From the NCBI GenBank assembly GCA_963642145.1, contig CAVIFU010000006.1, positions 1-54,865 of the forward strand: a stretch of 54,865 nucleotides of DNA, read 5' to 3'. Source of the DNA: Stercoripulliclostridium_A sp963642145. GTDB taxonomy: Bacteria > Bacillota > Clostridia > Christensenellales > DTU072. The position numbers and the translations under genes are program-made. The notes under the pieces were generated by a model, which worked only from the letters and a program-made list of their open reading frames with translations, was not told the origin of the DNA and ran no database searches. Each line of letters starts with the position of its first letter. Within the stretch, counting starts at the first letter, position 1. Below are positions 7,667-15,551 of this stretch, piece by piece.

Positions 7667-8481
7667 AAAATATTTTAGAATCCGAATTTATCAGAGATAT
7701 GGCGGACGTAACCGCCAACATGTATCGTCAGGGCTGGGACGAACGCAACGGAGGCAACGTCTCTTACATTTTGGACGAGTCCGAACTCGGAGAGTACTTA
7801 GACCTAAACAAAGTAGAGCGCACCATACCGCTTAACTTTACTGCCGACCCCATACTCAAAGGTAAATACCTCTTGTTTACCGGGACCGGCAAATACTTCA
7901 AAAACGTCATCAAGGACCCCGCGAAGAACTTAGGAATCATCAGAATAGCCCAAGACTCCGAAACGGCGGAGCTGTTATGGGGATGGACGGACGGCGGACG
8001 TTTCACGAGCGAATGCCCGGCGCACCTCATGACGCACGCGACTCGTTTGAAGATAGATCCCGCTCACAGAGTAGTCATGCACACACACCCCACATACACG
8101 ATGTGCATGTCGGCTGTTACCGAGGTTGACGAAAAGTTGTTCACGGCAAATCTATGGCGTTCCAACACGGAGGCGATCGTTGTTTTCCCGGACGGCGTCG
8201 GCGTGTTGCCGTGCATGGTATGCGGTACCGAGGAGATCGGCAGGGCGACGGCAGACAAGATGCGCGCGCACAGACTCGTGGTATGGACAAACCACGGCAT
8301 TTACGGAGCCGGCAAGGATATAGACGAAACGTTCGGACTTATAGAAACGGTGGAAAAGACCGCCATGGTATACATACTGACGTTGGGCAAAGCCAAAAAC
8401 GTCGTCCCGGACGAGGTGCTCAAAGGCTTGGCGGAACTATGGAACCTACACCCCGCAAAGGGCATAATAGAAGGACTGTAA
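7663..8481 (+). CDS. rhaD: Rhamnulose-1-phosphate aldolase (class II)
   Basis: The 272-residue protein is almost exactly the length of RhaD (274 in E. coli). It carries the Zn-site and catalytic residues: Glu117 in RFTSECPAH, His140 and His142 in MHTHPTY, and His211 in TNHG. Reaction: ketose-1-phosphate to dihydroxyacetone phosphate plus L-lactaldehyde. The start overlaps the kinase end by four bases, indicating translational coupling; AAAGGA precedes it. RhaD, rather than FucA, paired with an L-fucose isomerase is unusual; a FucA-like aldolase is encoded separately at 39.75 kb. Either the kinase/aldolase pair works on fuculose or the operon serves both 6-deoxyhexoses. Confidence 0.92.
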   Translation: MKNILESEFIRDMADVTANMYRQGWDERNGGNVSYILDESELGEYLDLNKVERTIPLNFTADPILKGKYLLFTGTGKYFKNVIKDPAKNLGIIRIAQDSETAELLWGWTDGGRFTSECPAHLMTHATRLKIDPAHRVVMHTHPTYTMCMSAVTEVDEKLFTANLWRSNTEAIVVFPDGVGVLPCMVCGTEEIGRATADKMRAHRLVVWTNHGIYGAGKDIDETFGLIETVEKTAMVYILTLGKAKNVVPDEVLKGLAELWNLHPAKGIIEGL

Positions 8482-8506
8482 AATAACAAAAACAAGGAGA
8501 ATAGCC

Positions 8507-9622
8507 ATGGATTGCTTTGAAAACGTTCAAAGAAGATTCGGTTTCGGATGCATGCGTCTGCCTATGCGCGGCGATGAAGTCGATTATGCCGAGATGAACA
8601 AAATGGTGGACAAATTCATTTCCGAGGGTTTCAATTATTTCGATACGGCGCACGGCTACCTTGACGGCAAGAGTGAAATAGCGGTCAGGGAGTGCGTTGT
8701 AAAGAGGTACCCGAGGGAATCTTTTGTGCTTGCGAACAAGTTGACGGCGCCGTTTTTCAATAACGAGCAAGAGGTTAAGCCGTTTTTTTATTCGCAACTC
8801 GAAGCATGCGGAGTCGATTATTTCGATTTTTATCTGATGCACGCGCAAAACAGGGCTTATTACGAAAAATTCAAGCGTTGCAGAGCCTACGAGCAGGCGT
8901 TTGAATTGAAGCGCGAGGGCAAAATAAAGTACGTCGGGCTGTCTTTTCACGATACCGCCGACGTTCTCGACAGGATATTGAGCGATTATCCGGAAGTGGA
9001 GTTTGTGCAAATCCAATTTAACTATTTGGATTACGATGACGTCGCGGTGCAGTCGCGCGCTTGCTATGAAGTATGCGTCAAACACGGCAAACCGGTGTTC
9101 GTCATGGAGCCCGTCAAAGGCGGCAGCCTCGTCAATCTCCCGGAGGAAGCCAAAAAGGTGCTTTCGTCGCTTGACGGCGGCAGTTTCGCAAGTTACGCTC
9201 TGAGGTTTTGCGCGGGCTTTGACGGAGTCAGAGTCATACTTTCCGGCATGAGCGATTATGCGCAAGCCGAGGACAACCTTGCCACAATGAAGGAGCCTAA
9301 ACCGCTTACCGAAGAAGAGCTTAACGCAATAAACAAGGTGGTCGAGATAATCCGTTCCGAAAATTTAATAAATTGCACCGCGTGCAGATATTGTGTTTCG
9401 GGGTGTCCGCGTAGTATACTTATTCCGGACTTGTTCTCATGCATGAACGCAAAGAGCATACACAAGGATTGGAACGCCGATTTTTATTACAATGCGGTAT
9501 ACACATCGCATAACGGCAAAGCGTCCGACTGTATCAAGTGCGGTAAATGCGAGCGCACATGTCCGCAACACCTACCCATCCGTAAATTATTGGAAGAAGT
9601 TGCCAAAGAATTTGAAAAATAA
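8507..9622 (+). CDS. Aldo/keto reductase with C-terminal double [4Fe-4S] domain
   Basis: The 371-residue protein starts at an ATG after AAGGAG. Residues 1 to about 275 form an aldo/keto reductase barrel, with FGCMRLP near the N terminus, YFDTAHGY (catalytic Asp and Tyr region) and LMHAQN (catalytic His region). The last 90 residues hold two ferredoxin-type clusters: CTACRYCVSGCP and CIKCGKCERTCP. This architecture is common in anaerobes. Lying directly after the aldolase, it is a good candidate for reducing the L-lactaldehyde produced (to 1,2-propanediol) using NAD(P)H or reduced ferredoxin; that role is inferred from position only. Confidence 0.85.
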   Translation: MDCFENVQRRFGFGCMRLPMRGDEVDYAEMNKMVDKFISEGFNYFDTAHGYLDGKSEIAVRECVVKRYPRESFVLANKLTAPFFNNEQEVKPFFYSQLEACGVDYFDFYLMHAQNRAYYEKFKRCRAYEQAFELKREGKIKYVGLSFHDTADVLDRILSDYPEVEFVQIQFNYLDYDDVAVQSRACYEVCVKHGKPVFVMEPVKGGSLVNLPEEAKKVLSSLDGGSFASYALRFCAGFDGVRVILSGMSDYAQAEDNLATMKEPKPLTEEELNAINKVVEIIRSENLINCTACRYCVSGCPRSILIPDLFSCMNAKSIHKDWNADFYYNAVYTSHNGKASDCIKCGKCERTCPQHLPIRKLLEEVAKEFEK

Positions 9623-9634
9623 GGAGACGTTATT

Positions 9635-10210
9635 ATGTTAGAAAACGTATTAGTCAAACGCAACGCAACGGTCAAAACCAAAGTTGCAGTTAAAACGATC
9701 GTGTCGGCAGTCCTCATTGCCTTAGCGATAGCGTTGCCTCAAATCGTACACGCCATAGTCGGCGCGCCGGGCGGCGTTAAGTACCTCCCGATGTACCTTC
9801 CCGTACTTATCGGCGGATGCATTCTGGGTATCAGATGGGGATTGTCCGTTGCAGTGCTTTCGCCCGTTTTCAGTTACCTCATTACTCTTGCATTCGGCAA
9901 TCCCATGCCCGCTCTTGCGCGCTTACCGTTCATGATCGCGGAACTCAGCGTTATGGCTGTCGTTACCGGCGCTTTCAGTCAAAAGATCTCGGATAACTCT
10001 TGGATGGCGTTCCCCGCGGTATTGCTTGCCTTTGTAGTAGGCAGATCGTTCTTTGTCGCCCTCGTAGCTATATTCGGTAGCGTCGCGCCCTTCACCGTTT
10101 CCGTGATATGGTCGCAAATCCAATCCGGCTTCATTGGTCTTATCGCGCAATCCGTCATAGTACCCTTTGTCGTAATGGGACTTAACGCTTGCCTCAAAAA
10201 GAGCAAATGA
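9635..10210 (+). CDS. ECF transporter S component (putative)
   Basis: The 191-residue protein is highly hydrophobic, with about six membrane segments, a basic start, and the segment YLPMYLPVLIGG, in the style of ECF-type substrate-binding (S) subunits. S components capture a vitamin or other small nutrient and work with a shared energising module (EcfA, EcfA', EcfT) encoded elsewhere. The substrate cannot be read from the sequence. Its start lies 13 bases after the reductase stop (AAGGAG), and its stop overlaps the following DUF1893 gene as ATGA. This placement in a deoxysugar operon suggests uptake of something linked to that pathway, but that is weak inference. Confidence 0.72.
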   Translation: MLENVLVKRNATVKTKVAVKTIVSAVLIALAIALPQIVHAIVGAPGGVKYLPMYLPVLIGGCILGIRWGLSVAVLSPVFSYLITLAFGNPMPALARLPFMIAELSVMAVVTGAFSQKISDNSWMAFPAVLLAFVVGRSFFVALVAIFGSVAPFTVSVIWSQIQSGFIGLIAQSVIVPFVVMGLNACLKKSK

Positions 10211-10617
10211 AAGACATCGAAAAAGCGATAAAACTTTTGACCGGTCACAGCGTCGCGCTTGTCCGAGGAGAAAAAACTTACATCTCGGACGAGCGCGGAG
10301 TTAAACCGCTGATAACCTATATAGCCGAAGGCGTAGATTTAGACGGCTTTTCTGCCGCGGATACCGTCATAGGTAAAGCCGCCGCAATGCTCATGGTCAA
10401 GGTCGGCATACGCGAAGTGTTTGGCGTAGTCATGTCGTCAAGTGCAAAAGCCTATTTTGAACGCCATAACGTCACATTCGGGTACCATACTCTTACCGAC
10501 AGTATCCTTAATCGCACAAAAACGGGCATTTGCCCGATGGAATCTGCCGTGGGGGGGATAGAGGATCCGCAGGAAGGCTACAAAGCCATACTTAATAAGC
10601 TTAATCAAATCTCTTAA
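10207..10617 (+). CDS. DUF1893 family protein
   Basis: The 136-residue soluble protein begins MKDIEKAIKLL; the ATG at 10207 is chosen because it gives an ATGA overlap with the S-component stop, better than the in-frame TTG at 10189. Features of DUF1893 (the Thermotoga TM1506 family, deaminase-like fold) include GVKPLI, a helix with GKAAAMLM, and the C-terminal CPMESAVGG. No biochemical function is established. Its translational coupling to an ECF S component suggests the two act on the same small molecule. The last codons and stop (TCT TAA) are shared with a repeat also found near 43.38 kb, so the gene end may have been created by that element. Confidence 0.75.
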   Translation: MKDIEKAIKLLTGHSVALVRGEKTYISDERGVKPLITYIAEGVDLDGFSAADTVIGKAAAMLMVKVGIREVFGVVMSSSAKAYFERHNVTFGYHTLTDSILNRTKTGICPMESAVGGIEDPQEGYKAILNKLNQIS

Positions 10618-10705
10618 ACTTACGAACCGCGTATAACTAAATATACACGCCCTGTGGGCGCGGTGATATACATCGCCACTGCGCGTCGCGATAAAGGATA
10701 AATTA
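10611..10705 (+). repeat. Intergenic repeat B, copy 1
   Basis: CTCTTAAACTTACGAACCGC and the next five bases (10611-10635) are identical to 43377-43401. Similarity continues downstream through ATATACATCGC and TAAAGGATAAATT. This copy carries an extra small palindrome, CGCCC-TGT-GGGCG (10648-10660), absent from copy 2. The element begins inside the last codons of the DUF1893 gene. No coding potential is seen. Confidence 0.75.
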
Positions 10706-10715
10706 TAATATATTT

Positions 10716-10736
10716 GGGGGACAGCTCTTGTCCCCC
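10716..10736. other. Strong hairpin in the 10.62-10.94 kb intergenic region
   Basis: GGGGGACA (10716-10723), loop GCTCT, TGTCCCCC (10729-10736) form a perfect eight-base stem. No T run follows on either strand, so it is not a textbook terminator. Around it the 324-base gap between the DUF1893 and MFS genes holds repeat B, a short direct repeat and terminator copy 2; I see no gene. Confidence 0.6.
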
Positions 10737-10824
10737 GAGCCCCTCTTCTCATAATATTTCCCCGTTCGTGGCTCCACATAGACTATATCGGAAAATCTAA
10801 GCCGTGTAGACAATAACTTAGCAC

Positions 10825-10847
10825 TTCACTCTCAACTCTTCACTCTC
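10825..10847. repeat. Short pyrimidine-rich direct repeat
   Basis: TTCACTCTC occurs at 10825-10833 and again at 10839-10847 with AACTC between. It lies directly before the GC-rich box of palindrome copy 2. Confidence 0.5.
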
Positions 10848-10853
10848 CATTTA

Positions 10854-10919
10854 GGGTGGGCGGGTGGGGACCGCTTGAACAAAAGTAAATCGGCTCCGTA
10901 AAGTCTTACAGAGCCGATA
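10854..10919 (-). terminator. Terminator palindrome copy 2 plus GC-rich box
   Basis: On the minus strand, downstream of the MFS gene stop, the arms TCGGCTCTGTAA and TTACGGAGCCGA pair around GACT (10890-10917), followed by a T-rich tract. After about 17 more bases comes GGTCCCCACCCGCCCACCC (10854-10872). The order hairpin, T-rich spacer, GC box is the same as at 21.01 and 43.47 kb, always in the direction of the preceding gene. Confidence 0.8.
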
Positions 10920-10941
10920 AAGTATATATTAGGCTTTTTAA

Positions 10942-12126
10942 TCAATAAATTGCAGTATCTTTCTTGCATTTTGCGAATCCGAGTTCGCCCAATATTATCA
11001 TCAGTACGAGGAAGAACATCAGCCAATACGGCATAAGCGAGATGTTTACCTTTTCCGCAAGAACGCCGAATAGCGGTGGCATAAACGTTGTGCCGACGTA
11101 AGCAAAAGCCATTTGTACGCCGATAATGCTTTGTGAGTTTTCTTTGCCGAAATTATCGGGCGTCGAGTGTATAAATGCAGGATATATGGGCGCGCAACCG
11201 AGCCCGAGCATTACAAATCCCACAAACGCCACAAGGTTTTCTTTGACGGGAAGCAGAATGAGAATAAGACTCAAAATGACTACTCCGTATCCCAAGCGTA
11301 TCAAGTTTCTGTCGCCGAATTTTTTTGCAAAGAAACCCGTAATAAATCTACCCACCGCCATACCGATGTAGAAGAGTGAGCCGAGGGCGGCGCCGAGTTC
11401 TACCGAAATACCTTTTGTATTTACGAGGAATGTGCTTGCCCAGACCATTGCGGTAGATTCCAGCGAGCAGTAGGCAAAGAAGCCTACCAAAATAAACGGC
11501 ACGCCGGCGATTTTGAATATGGTAAATATATTTGATTTAGGTTTTTCGGAGGAAGTTTCTTCCGTAGCGACGTCGTTTTTGTCGTTGGCGCGCCATAGCG
11601 GAAGGGCGGCGAGCATAACGCAAGTCAAACCGAACTGTATGTAAGAAACTATGCGGTAACCTTGCGTCCAAGAAGAGTGAGTCAACGCGTAACTCATGAT
11701 ATAAGGGCTTGCCACCGCGCCGACGCCCCAAAAACAGTGTAACCAACTCATGTGTCTCGATGAGTAGTGGAGGGCGACGTAGTTATTCAAAGCCGAGTCG
11801 ATGGCGCCGGCACCCAGACCGTAGGGGATAGCCCAAAGGCACAGCGCATAGAACGTTTTAGCCGTCGAGAACCCGAACATGGCAACGGCGGTAAGCGCAA
11901 CGCTGATAGCCACAACCCATCCGGTACGCAGTTTTTTAATGAGGAAGTCGGAAGACAGACTCGATATAATCGTACCGCCCGATATAATCATCGTTACGAA
12001 CCCGGCGTAGGAGACGGGTACCGAAAGCGTTTGGTGCAGAACCGGCCAAGCCGAGCCGAGCAAGGAGTCCGGCAGTCCCAAACTGATAAAAGCGAGATAT
12101 ATTACGGCAAGTAGCAAAGAAGCCAT
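10942..12126 (-). CDS. MFS permease, FucP-like (sugar transporter candidate)
   Basis: The 394-residue protein has about 12 membrane segments and belongs to the major facilitator superfamily. Recognisable stretches are LGLPDSLLGSAWP near the N terminus and HMSWLHCFWGVGA in the middle, typical of a Firmicutes group loosely related to the fucose permease FucP. The ATG is preceded by CGGAGA at a suitable spacing. Lying next to the fucose/rhamnose-type operon but transcribed towards it, it is a plausible fucose or rhamnose importer; substrate assignment is inference. It has its own promoter, with a palindrome over the -10 box. Confidence 0.82.
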   Translation of the reverse strand: MASLLLAVIYLAFISLGLPDSLLGSAWPVLHQTLSVPVSYAGFVTMIISGGTIISSLSSDFLIKKLRTGWVVAISVALTAVAMFGFSTAKTFYALCLWAIPYGLGAGAIDSALNNYVALHYSSRHMSWLHCFWGVGAVASPYIMSYALTHSSWTQGYRIVSYIQFGLTCVMLAALPLWRANDKNDVATEETSSEKPKSNIFTIFKIAGVPFILVGFFAYCSLESTAMVWASTFLVNTKGISVELGAALGSLFYIGMAVGRFITGFFAKKFGDRNLIRLGYGVVILSLILILLPVKENLVAFVGFVMLGLGCAPIYPAFIHSTPDNFGKENSQSIIGVQMAFAYVGTTFMPPLFGVLAEKVNISLMPYWLMFFLVLMIILGELGFAKCKKDTAIY

Positions 12127-12151
12127 ATAAATTCTCCGATAATTTAGTTTC

Positions 12152-12170
12152 TAAGAGTTTATCACTCTTA
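12152..12170. promoter_or_regulatory. Candidate operator over the MFS promoter
   Basis: TAAGAGT (12152-12158), TTATC, ACTCTTA (12164-12170) is a perfect seven-base inverted repeat that covers the -10 box of the MFS gene. Its position fits a repressor site; the regulator is not in the window. Confidence 0.55.
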
Positions 12171-12184
12171 CGGCGCGAATGCAA
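12156..12184 (-). promoter_or_regulatory. Promoter of the MFS permease
   Basis: On the minus strand TTGCAT (12179-12184) and TAAACT (12156-12161) are spaced by 17 bases, about 30 bases upstream of the ATG. Confidence 0.6.
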
Positions 12185-12217
12185 ACGAAATACAATAGGT
12201 TTAATTATATTCACGTG

Positions 12218-12246
12218 TTGACTTGCGTGCGCGCGCAATGTATAAT
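12218..12246 (+). promoter_or_regulatory. Promoter of the surface-protein gene at 12278
   Basis: TTGACT (12218-12223) and a perfect TATAAT (12241-12246) with a 17-base spacer. It diverges from the MFS promoter 35 bases away. Confidence 0.85.
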
Positions 12247-12277
12247 TTGCTTAGAGGGAACGCAAAAAGGAGGCGTC

Positions 12278-13825
12278 ATGTACAAACGTAAATGTGTTAA
12301 GCGTGCAATGTGCGAGTTATTCGCAGTCATCGCTCTTATTGTCGCGATCGGTTTGTGCGGAGCGACTTTTGATAGCGGTACGTTTGCCGAAGCCAATTCC
12401 GCGTTGCGCCGATTCGAGGGCGTGGATTCCTCCGGCGTAGTAATCAAAACGGAAGACTGCCCGGTGGTCATAGATTCCGAGGAACTTGTTTTTGATCTAA
12501 ACGACGTGTCCGAAGCCTCCTACGATTACGGTATGGACGTATGCAAGATCGGCACCGTCAAGACAAAGTACGTTTTCCGCAATCCCGCAGATTATACGGC
12601 AGAAGTCAACCTCGTATACCCGTTCGGTTTTCGTCCGTACACCACCTATGACGAAAACGGCGAGATCCAAACCGACGTCACCGCGGAGCAGTATTCGGTT
12701 ACCGCCGACGGCGTCGACGTTGCGCGAACGGTGAGGCACACGTACAAAGAGCGTTACGGCACTTTCGATTACGTTGCGGATTCCGAGTACCTTTCGGACG
12801 ATTACGTCACGGATACTTTCTACTCTCCGGGACTTGTGGTCTATAAGTACGTCTACCGCGCAGAGTCGCAAACCGGCAAGGCGGTGAGATTCAATATAAG
12901 CGGAGAATTTGTCGGCAGAACCATGGGGAACGCGTCGAGTTACGAAGCGACTTCCGACGGCGGATACAAAATAGGATGTTGGCTCGAAGACTATTCGTCT
13001 GACGATACCGACGCCGAAAAAATAGAGATTTACTTCATCGGCGCCGACTATGCAGGCTTTGCCGACTCTGCCGAGTTTTATGAGAATATGGAATACAAAA
13101 CCGCAGTTACGGGAACCCTAACTCTTGAATCGCGAGAAGAGATGACGTTCAAAGATTTAGCCTTGACGTATAGGGAAGACGACGTGTCGGAGATAGACTG
13201 GTACAACGCGGTGGTGTCTAAACTCAACTATTATTATCCGTCGGATGCAAAGAGTTTATATACCTATTCGCTTGACATAAGTTACGAGCTGTTGCGCTGG
13301 TACGATTATTCGTTGAGTATTCCCTCGGGAGAAACTCTTGTCAACGAGATAACCGCACCCGTATATCCCGACGTCAACTACGAGTACAAACCGGCGATAT
13401 ACACGGTAAATTATTTTTTGAGTCCGGCTAAGACGTGGGCAAGCTTCGGGAGCCTTGACATAAAAATCAACACTTCGAACTACGTTTTGTATTGTTCCTT
13501 GCAAGACGATCTCACGCGAGGCGAAAGCGGTTACGAGATGCACTTTGATAGTTTGCCGGACGGCGAACTTGCGTTCACGGTATGCGCGTCCGAAGACCCC
13601 GAACCGGACGAAGCCACCAAAATACTTATCACGATTTTGCTGATTATACTCGGCGTGTTCGGTGCATTTTTGGTTATTGCGGTCGTCGTTATAATTGTGT
13701 GCGTCGTCAAACGCAAAAAACGCAAGGCGCACTCAAGTAACGGCAATCCCGACCAACCCTTGGAGGCGCGTTCGGTCACTACCGACGACGTTTTCGGCAA
13801 AAGCAAAAAGGACAAAGAGAAGTAG
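12278..13825 (+). CDS. Membrane-anchored surface protein of unrecognised family
   Basis: The start is the ATG after AAGGAGG; an upstream in-frame start at 12179 is rejected because it precedes the promoter. The 515-residue product has an N-terminal signal segment (about residues 9-29), a large acidic, Tyr- and Asp-rich extracellular part, one membrane segment (about 449-477) and a basic 38-residue cytoplasmic tail. The segment around residues 70-100 reads like a beta-sandwich (KTKYVFRNPADYTAEVNLVY), a pattern found in several poorly described secreted proteins with DUF-type sandwich domains. No sortase motif is seen. I do not recognise a function. It stands alone, with its own promoter and a terminator downstream. 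Confidence 0.8.
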   Translation: MYKRKCVKRAMCELFAVIALIVAIGLCGATFDSGTFAEANSALRRFEGVDSSGVVIKTEDCPVVIDSEELVFDLNDVSEASYDYGMDVCKIGTVKTKYVFRNPADYTAEVNLVYPFGFRPYTTYDENGEIQTDVTAEQYSVTADGVDVARTVRHTYKERYGTFDYVADSEYLSDDYVTDTFYSPGLVVYKYVYRAESQTGKAVRFNISGEFVGRTMGNASSYEATSDGGYKIGCWLEDYSSDDTDAEKIEIYFIGADYAGFADSAEFYENMEYKTAVTGTLTLESREEMTFKDLALTYREDDVSEIDWYNAVVSKLNYYYPSDAKSLYTYSLDISYELLRWYDYSLSIPSGETLVNEITAPVYPDVNYEYKPAIYTVNYFLSPAKTWASFGSLDIKINTSNYVLYCSLQDDLTRGESGYEMHFDSLPDGELAFTVCASEDPEPDEATKILITILLIILGVFGAFLVIAVVVIIVCVVKRKKRKAHSSNGNPDQPLEARSVTTDDVFGKSKKDKEK

Positions 13826-13832
13826 AAACGAT

Positions 13833-13858
13833 TCCCCGCAACGCAAGCGGGGATATTT
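13833..13858 (+). terminator. Terminator after the 12278 gene
   Basis: TCCCCGC pairs with GCGGGGA around AACGCAA, followed by a T-rich stretch (TATTTATTAT). A second GC-rich block with eight T (about 13926-13948) follows and may reinforce termination. Confidence 0.7.
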
Positions 13859-13956
13859 ATTATCGACGTAGGCAAGAATAATCGGCGACCGTGCGCCGAG
13901 CGAGCGTTCTGCCGCAAAAATATCGCGCGCGCGGACGCGTTTTTTTTATTTAAGCA

Positions 13957-13985
13957 TTTACAAGACGAAATTAAAATGATATAAT
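13957..13985 (+). promoter_or_regulatory. Promoter of the GLUG protein-lacZ operon
   Basis: TTTACA (13957-13962) and TATAAT (13980-13985) are 17 bases apart, about 20 bases before the ATG. Confidence 0.8.
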
Positions 13986-14006
13986 ATGCGAGAGAAAGGA
14001 GTAGCC

Positions 14007-15533
14007 ATGCTCGGTAAGATCGAACAAAAAAACGCGGATACCGCCGCAACGGCTAAGCCCGCGCGGGCAAAAAAGCCGCTTACGAAACGCCAAAAGGTAA
14101 TTTTGAGCGTTTGCATATGCGTTGCGGTCGCGTTGATAGCCACGGGAGCTACGCTGCTTGCGGTATTTATTCCGCGCAAAGAAGCACAAAATTACAAAGT
14201 AGGTGTCGATTACAAACGCTATTATTCCTACGCGATGGACGTAAACAGCAAAGAAACGGCATTGAACGGCGATTTTGCAGGCAACGTACCGTTTGCGGAG
14301 TTTGCCATAAACACGGTGGAATCGTCCGAATATCTTACGCTCGAAGAAGGATTTGTCGTCCGTAATTCCGGCGCGCCGGCAGGCGATAGCGCGAGGTTTG
14401 AAGTCGCGTACAAAGACGTTGTAATAGCCGATATCCGAGTGGTAGTCAAAAACGTGCGCGGTTATATAGCCGACGCGGAGTCGCTTTGGAGTATGTCGGA
14501 CGGCGTATACGTATTGACTTCCGATATAGACGTGTCGGGGGATGTTCGGAGAATAGCCGCGTTTTACGGCGAATTGTACGGGAACGGGCACAAAATCACA
14601 GGGCTCGACATGTCCTACGGCGCCATGTTCGGTAAGCTCACGGGCGCTACCGTAGAGGGCGTGGAGCTTGGCGGAATTACGGGAGAAATTGCCGTTACGG
14701 ACGCATGCAGTGTGGGCGCGTTGGTCGGCGAGGCGGACAAAAGCACCGTTTCGCGCTGTCTGGCGGAGGGCGCGTTTACCGTGAGGTCCTCGGCGTCGTC
14801 ACCGACGTCGGTGTTTGTCGGTGGCATTTTGGGGCGCGCGTCGGCTACGGAAACGGACGGACGTTCCTCGGGATACACCTATACGGGACTCGTTTCCGCC
14901 GTCAAGATAAGCGTATACGGTAGCGGCAATGTAAGAGTCGGCGGCATATCGGGCGGCATGAGCAACGTCGGCATCAGAGAAAGTCGCAGTTACGCGGAAC
15001 TTACCGTCGGAGTTTCGTCGCAAGAGATCAAAGATCTTGGCGCGTTGTACGTAGGCGGTATGGTCGGGGCTTCCGCAGACGAACACAAAGCGACGGTCGG
15101 AGTGTACGATCTGAAAGAGGACGCGCGGCTGTTCTGTTACGCAAAGATCGACGTCGATATAACGGGCGGCAGCGGTTACAATATCTGTTACGTCGGCGGC
15201 ATATACGGAGCGCTTGTCAATCGCAACGTAGCCAATTCCACGTTTGACGGCGAGGTAGACGTTTGCGTCACGCGCGCAGGCGTGAACGCGGGCGGCATAG
15301 CGGGGATGGCGGAGAACGATACCGGATACCGCATGACCGTGCGCGGCGTATCCAACGGCGGCACGGAGAAGGTATATTCATACGGCACGGTAACCCTCGG
15401 CGGACTCATAGGCACGGGAGTCGGCGTGGAGTACGAGCAATGCGAAGTCGCCAACGAGCCGACTATGGAAACGGATACCGCCAAATTACAGGGCAAACAA
15501 ACCAAAAGTAACGCCATAGGCGTAAGCAAATAA
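14007..15533 (+). CDS. GLUG-motif membrane-anchored surface protein
   Basis: The 508-residue product starts at the ATG after AAAGGAG. About 30 basic, Lys/Ala-rich residues lie inside the cell, followed by one membrane segment (about 31-56); the rest is extracellular. From about residue 190 the protein consists of beta-helix-like repeats of GLUG type (for example GNGHKITGLDMSYGAMFG, then GALVGEA, VGGILGRA, VGGISGGM, VGGMVGA, GGIAGMA). Such repeats occur in adhesins and surface glycan-interacting proteins. It lies 18 bases upstream of a beta-galactosidase gene with no terminator between, so the two are probably co-transcribed. Confidence 0.85.
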   Translation: MLGKIEQKNADTAATAKPARAKKPLTKRQKVILSVCICVAVALIATGATLLAVFIPRKEAQNYKVGVDYKRYYSYAMDVNSKETALNGDFAGNVPFAEFAINTVESSEYLTLEEGFVVRNSGAPAGDSARFEVAYKDVVIADIRVVVKNVRGYIADAESLWSMSDGVYVLTSDIDVSGDVRRIAAFYGELYGNGHKITGLDMSYGAMFGKLTGATVEGVELGGITGEIAVTDACSVGALVGEADKSTVSRCLAEGAFTVRSSASSPTSVFVGGILGRASATETDGRSSGYTYTGLVSAVKISVYGSGNVRVGGISGGMSNVGIRESRSYAELTVGVSSQEIKDLGALYVGGMVGASADEHKATVGVYDLKEDARLFCYAKIDVDITGGSGYNICYVGGIYGALVNRNVANSTFDGEVDVCVTRAGVNAGGIAGMAENDTGYRMTVRGVSNGGTEKVYSYGTVTLGGLIGTGVGVEYEQCEVANEPTMETDTAKLQGKQTKSNAIGVSK

Positions 15534-15551
15534 ACGCAATTCGGAGGAGAC

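Noticed and set aside
10716..10736. GGGGGACA hairpin as a terminator of the DUF1893 operon
   Set aside because: The stem is strong but neither strand has a following T run, so I list it as a hairpin of unknown role.
12179..12277. N-terminal extension of the 12278 protein
   Set aside because: It would start upstream of the consensus promoter at 12218-12246; the ATG at 12278 has AAGGAGG.
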